A DNA stretch of 15,116 nucleotides from Pseudomonadota bacterium. GTDB lineage: Bacteria > Desulfobacterota > JADFVX01. The notes under the pieces were generated by a model. It did not search any database, had not been told where the DNA came from, and saw only the letters and a program-made list of their open reading frames with translations. The translations under genes and the position numbers were made by a program. The stretch spans positions 1 to 15,116 of the forward strand of contig JADFVX010000114.1 of NCBI GenBank assembly GCA_015222755.1, given 5' to 3'. Below, piece by piece: positions 15,033 through 15,116 of the stretch (position 1 is the stretch's first letter; every line of letters starts with the position of its first letter).

Positions 15033-15116
15033 TTACTCGATTATCTCGCTAACAACACCAGCACCTACGGTACGGCCACCCTCACGGATAGCAAACCTGA
15101 GCTCTTTGTCCATAGC
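15033..15116 (-). CDS. tuf: Elongation factor Tu, 3' fragment (first tuf copy)
   Basis: This is the last 27 codons and stop of an EF-Tu gene that continues beyond the high-coordinate edge. The translated end AMDKELRFAIREGGRTVGAG followed by VVSEIIE matches the EF-Tu domain III terminus, where the usual ending is FAIREGGRTVGAGVV plus a short variable tail. It lies 53 bases before rpmG. With the tuf start at the other end of the window, the chromosome carries two EF-Tu genes in the same orientation flanking this cluster. The fragment is too short to compare the copies. The call rests on the highly conserved C-terminal signature. Confidence 0.95.
   Translation of the reverse strand, partial: AMDKELRFAIREGGRTVGAGVVSEIIE

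Noticed and set aside
1..15116. A novel defence, mobile or biosynthetic system
   Set aside because: Every substantial coding frame is accounted for by a core translation, transcription or secretion gene, and no gap exceeds 200 bases. Nothing remains that could encode such a system.

Overview
The window is a single block of core translation and transcription genes, all read from the minus strand. In transcription order, from high to low coordinates, it runs: tuf (3' end only), rpmG, tRNA-Trp, secE, nusG, rplK, rplA, rplJ, rplL, rpoB, rpoC, rpsL, rpsG, fusA, and a second tuf (5' end only). This is the fused secE-nusG / L11 / L10 / rpoBC / str arrangement of bacterial chromosomes. The gene order, with no L7Ae-type gene between rpoC and rpsL and a tuf copy on each side, together with RpoB (1365 aa) and RpoC (1367 aa) that carry proteobacterial-type lineage insertions, suggests a Gram-negative bacterium near the former Deltaproteobacteria (Desulfobacterota and relatives). 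That placement is an inference from gene order and protein features. GC content is moderate and even, and nothing looks recently acquired.

Layout. At 14524-15116 lie the tail of one EF-Tu gene, ribosomal protein L33 (zinc-ribbon form), a complete tRNA-Trp with encoded CCA, and SecE. At 11630-14521 lie NusG and the large-subunit stalk proteins L11, L1, L10 and L7/L12, with an L10 autoregulatory leader in the 196-base gap before rplJ. A strong hairpin plus U-tract at 11560-11606 separates rplL from rpoB and looks like an attenuator. At 3265-11510 lie rpoB and rpoC. The 163-base gap after rpoC holds a perfect consensus sigma-70 promoter (TTGACA, 17 bases, TATAAT) that should drive rpsL-rpsG-fusA-tuf. 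The window ends 27 codons into the second EF-Tu gene.

The genes work together: RNA polymerase beta and beta-prime, the elongation factor NusG, the ribosome stalk that recruits EF-G and EF-Tu, those two factors themselves, and decoding-site proteins S12 and S7. SecE is the small essential subunit of the SecYEG translocon. Control points visible in the DNA are the L10 leader, the rplL-rpoB attenuator and the internal str promoter.

No stretch of more than 300 bases lacks a gene. All long plus-strand open frames lie opposite conserved genes and are treated as shadows. Four genes (fusA, rpoC, rplJ, secE) appear to start at TTG. No mobile element, CRISPR array or novel multi-gene system was seen. 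This is an ordinary, highly conserved region, and its most interesting content is regulatory DNA and the paired tuf ends.
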